A stretch of 64,000 nucleotides of DNA from Oreocharis arfaki (lineage: Eukaryota; Chordata; Aves; Passeriformes; Paramythiidae), in assembly GCA_013398015.1 (NCBI GenBank), contig VZRR01013430.1, forward strand, positions 974,643-1,038,642, in the 5' to 3' direction. The notes under the pieces are model-generated. The model did no database searches and had not been told where the DNA came from. It was given only the letters and a program-made list of their open reading frames with translations. How positions within the stretch are numbered: position 1 is the first letter of the stretch; every line of letters starts with the position of its first letter. This document shows positions 61,047-64,000 of the stretch, piece after piece. Both the position numbers and the translations under genes were made by a program.

Positions 61047-61590
61047 GCGGCGGGATGCGGGACGCGCGGCGGGATGCGGGACGCGCGGCGGGATGCACAT
61101 CGGGATAGAGCCCCGGGATGCGGGACATCATACAGCGGGATAGAGCCCGGGATAGACATCTGGATAGAGCCTCACACCGGGATAGACACTGGGATACGGG
61201 ATATATATATATCGGGATTCAGGATATACACCGGGATACGGCCCGGGATAGAGCCTCACACTGGGATACAGCCCGGGATAGAGCCCCGGGATAGAGCCCG
61301 GGACATAGAACGGGGTAGAGCCTCACACCGGGATATACATCTGGCTACAGCCCAGGATATACACGGGGATACGCAGCCGGGGACACACAGCCTCACATCG
61401 GGATACACACTGGGATATACAGGCCAGGATATAGAGCATTACAACAGGATATACACCGGGATAGAGCCCGGGATGTACACTGGGATGTACACCCTCACAC
61501 TGATCCTGGCACACAGCCCAGGATACACCCCGGGAAACACAGCATCACACAGAGGATACACATCGGGATCCACAGCCTCACACCAGGCCA
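61047..61590 (+). repeat. Compound degenerate tandem array of GGGATA/GGGATG units
   Basis: The array opens with three copies of a 19-bp CpG-rich unit beginning GCGGCGGGATGCG (61047, 61066 and 61085). It continues as variable, roughly 12-bp units of the form CGGGATAGAGCC, CGGGATACACAC or CTGGGATACAGCC, with a larger rhythm marked by CCTCACA words. Units decay toward 61590. A 285-codon plus-strand frame (60777-61634) spans it. However, the same DNA motif is read as GIEPGI-type, then RDRARDI-type, then GYTLGYT-type peptide, so the frame drifts and protein-level selection is not evident. The left end is the most CpG-dense part of the window. Confidence 0.9.
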
Positions 61591-64000
61591 ATCCCTCCTG
61601 GAACTCCGAGACAACAGAAAGAGAGCTTCCCTAATGGAATTCTTTTCCTAATGTCTTTGCTACTCAGGCCTGCTCCAGGTACAGCAGGAATTGCCAAAGC
61701 GACAGAAACCAGCCGGTGGGTTCCCACACGCGTCCGACAGGAGCACGCTGCAGTGCGAGTAATGCTCCTCCCAGCCACCTCCTTTCCTGCACCTGCATTC
61801 ATGGGTCGCACAGATTTCTGTAACAGCCCATACATTAAAAAAATAAAATAAATATTTATTTAAGAAATTTCAAAAAAAATCCAAAAGTTTAATCCGCAGA
61901 CCTAACATCCTTCGCTCGAAACTCACTGCGCTCAAAAAAAAAAACAGCAAAAAAAAATAGATTCCACCACACAAATCTCCCAGATCGTTTTGTTTTTTAT
62001 ATCAACCTGTGAAGAGCCATCCCCTTCTCCCTCCACATGTCACCCCTCTGACCTCAGACGAGCACTGCCACCAGCCAGCCACAGTGACAATCCCACTGTC
62101 ACAACCCTTGCACGTCCTGTGGGCTTGGCTCAGCCACCAGCAGCAGCACCAAACAAGGCTCCACCTACATAATTCTCCTGCAAACACATAAAAGGACAGC
62201 CAGGCAGAGCTTTTCAAACCTGCCTTTCAGGCTCAAAACCAGACCCACGCCCCTATCCATTAGGAATATTTTGATAAAGGCACTAACACATCAACCTGTC
62301 AGATGTATTTTTCCCATCTTTCTTTTCAGCAGGATAATTTACAGGTGGAATGACAAACCTAACCACCAGATTCCTCCTCTCAAACTAAATCTTCACTTGT
62401 TACTAGACTTTGCCCACCAGAAGCAATTTCATTTGAAAATTGCTGACTCAATCAACTGCGTCTTCCCAGAACACTTACTAGACATAAATACCAAGAAGCC
62501 TCCAAGCAAATCTACAGTGTACAGCCATTTTCCTACCTCAAAACTCACCTTTTTAGGTAAATACACTCATTCTGCTCTGCCAAAATAAATTATTTATCTA
62601 CCAAGCTAGCTCCATGTGAGTATCACCCTGCAGAAATGTCCATATTGCACAGTTTATGGACAAATTAAATTAGTGCTAACTTTAATTGCAGCAATTGTAA
62701 AAACCACCACAGTAGCAAATGCATTACATACTCAGCTATATAAAAAATATATATTTTTAAGTGATAATTTTCAACGGGGTAATTTTGAGCTAGTTGTTCT
62801 CATCGCAAAAACATCCAAGTCACATGTTTTCACAGTCAAATCTTAACTGTTGTGTTTTGCAGACCTGTTGATAAAGCCTACAGGAATTCTAATTAGCTGT
62901 GCTGCTGCACTACAGCTTCTGCTGGAGCTGCTGCTGTTCTCAGCATGGGCTCTCCTCTTGCAGTGTGCTCAGCCAAGGATGAAAAGAACCACCGGAATCT
63001 TGGCTTTGATCCAACTTACAAAACCTGTAGGATGTATTTATTGTTTTAATTGTCTATTTATTCATTCTCTCTAATTTTCTGTCTCCAGCTTCCTCCGTTC
63101 AGAGGAAAAGAAAAATCTTAGCTCCTAAAAATCAGAGAGCTCCTTTGTAAATGTAATTTTGAATAATAAAATATAGTAAGAATGAATAATAGTAATAAAG
63201 TGACAGCAATAAAGTAACGATAAAATAAAAGGGAATAAAAAGAAAGAGCCATTTAAAGTAATTACTTCAGATATTCAGACTTAGCATGAATAGGGAGAAT
63301 TCTAATGAGATGTTAAAGAACTACTTTCATCTGCTTTTTGTAATGAACTATCTCCCAAGGAAAGAGGTTTTATTATACCGAAATTTGTAATTTTAATATC
63401 TCTATTTTTACACTAAAGTACTCAATAGTTTAAGTTTGCTGGAAGTAATTCACGAAATGAACTTTCTTATCCATTTTGTGATCTGCAGTAAGAGTTAGTA
63501 ATGGATGCTGGTGGAGCAGAGTCAGAAATTCAAAATCCACATTTAACTTCCCCTCCCCTTTTTCTCCCAGAAGTTACATAATTCTCTCCCACAATGCTTT
63601 TACAGCAAAGACAAGGCACCAGCTACTTCTTTAGGCGATAATAACAACACAACACAACCAGAATGAAAGGGAAATGCTGTTTAACCACACAGCTTTCCTC
63701 AGAATCACACCCTCCACAGAGGCGCTGGTTATATCACTTGCTGACTTGAAGAACAACAGCAGGACGGGTCCAAATTATTAGTGTGCTCAGATCACTAATT
63801 ACCAAAAAAGCATTAGATAAATTACAGCCTTCAAGTACATTAAAAAGTATCCTTCCACACACATAAAAAAAAAAAACCACAAGAAAACCCAAAAAACAAA
63901 AAAAAAACAAACCAAAAAACAAAACAAAAAAATGTCACTGTAGTAGATTGTTGTCTCTCCTGCGATGCCAGTTGTACACACAGCAGCAGTGATTTATAGT
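61591..64000. other. Unique DNA with A-rich simple repeats
   Basis: No gene is recognised. A-rich stretches lie at 61836-61958, an AATAA-rich irregular stretch at about 63160-63245, and a long A-rich (CAAAA)-type tract at 63864-63932. A TTTTGCAG acceptor-like site at about 62862 precedes a short hydrophobic frame, but no donor or start supports an exon. Confidence 0.5.
63864..63932 (+). repeat. A-rich low-complexity tract
   Basis: About 70 bp of A runs broken by C or CC (ACAAACCAAAAAACAAAACA-type). The phenylalanine-rich minus-strand frames over it are compositional artefacts. Confidence 0.85.

Noticed and set aside
60777..61634. 285-codon plus-strand frame
   Set aside because: It runs over a degenerate tandem array whose motif changes reading phase along the frame. 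There is no homology I recognise.

Overview
This is vertebrate nuclear DNA, most likely from a bird. The best evidence is three 3' ends of CR1-type (chicken repeat 1) LINEs, with the bird-typical block in which a GGTTGGA/AGGTCCCTTCCAACC segment leads into an ATTCTGTGATTCT-like tail. The variant of one copy (around 31571-31722) resembles forms I associate with songbirds, but that narrower placement is inference. The rest is AT-rich, CpG-poor, stop-dense sequence with A-rich and T-rich tracts, as expected of a gene desert or the inside of very large introns. There are no bacterial-style genes, operons, CRISPR arrays or RNA genes that I can recognise. I could not assign any stretch to a known protein-coding gene.

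Layout. 1-9.0 kb: unique non-coding DNA with a TAAT-dense block at about 6.04-6.33 kb. 9.0-16 kb: A-rich simple repeats and one exon-like minus-strand segment (13681-13896) that has both splice signals and encodes a hydrophobic, signal-peptide-like stretch. 16.0-18.4 kb: a GC-richer island built around a 32-bp minisatellite, 16594-18229, with about 51 copies, of which 49 central ones look identical. A cysteine-rich exon-like segment follows directly (18286-18395). 18.9-20.3 kb: two AP-1 consensus sites and a short ATG-initiated reading frame with a signal-peptide-like start. 20-42 kb: mostly unique AT-rich DNA with two CR1 ends in opposite orientation at 31.6 and 32.8 kb. 42.6-44.0 kb: a direct repeat pair of about 265 bp. 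46.8-47.0 kb: an 85-bp tandem duplication that includes a CR1 tail. 47-60.8 kb: unique DNA with one further exon-like segment and some strong inverted repeats. 60.85-61.6 kb: a compound degenerate tandem array (11-bp, 19-bp and about 12-bp units) with the densest CpG of the window. 61.6-64 kb: unique and A-rich DNA.

The most unusual element is the 32-bp minisatellite. Because 32 is not a multiple of 3 and the unit has no stop codon on the minus strand, all three minus-strand frames stay open for more than 1.5 kb and encode the same 32-residue periodic peptide. I read these frames as a by-product of the repeat, not as a gene, although translation of such an array would give the same polymer in every frame. 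All exon, signal-peptide and regulatory calls are low-confidence hypotheses from sequence alone; pseudo-exons of similar quality are expected by chance in 64 kb of vertebrate DNA.
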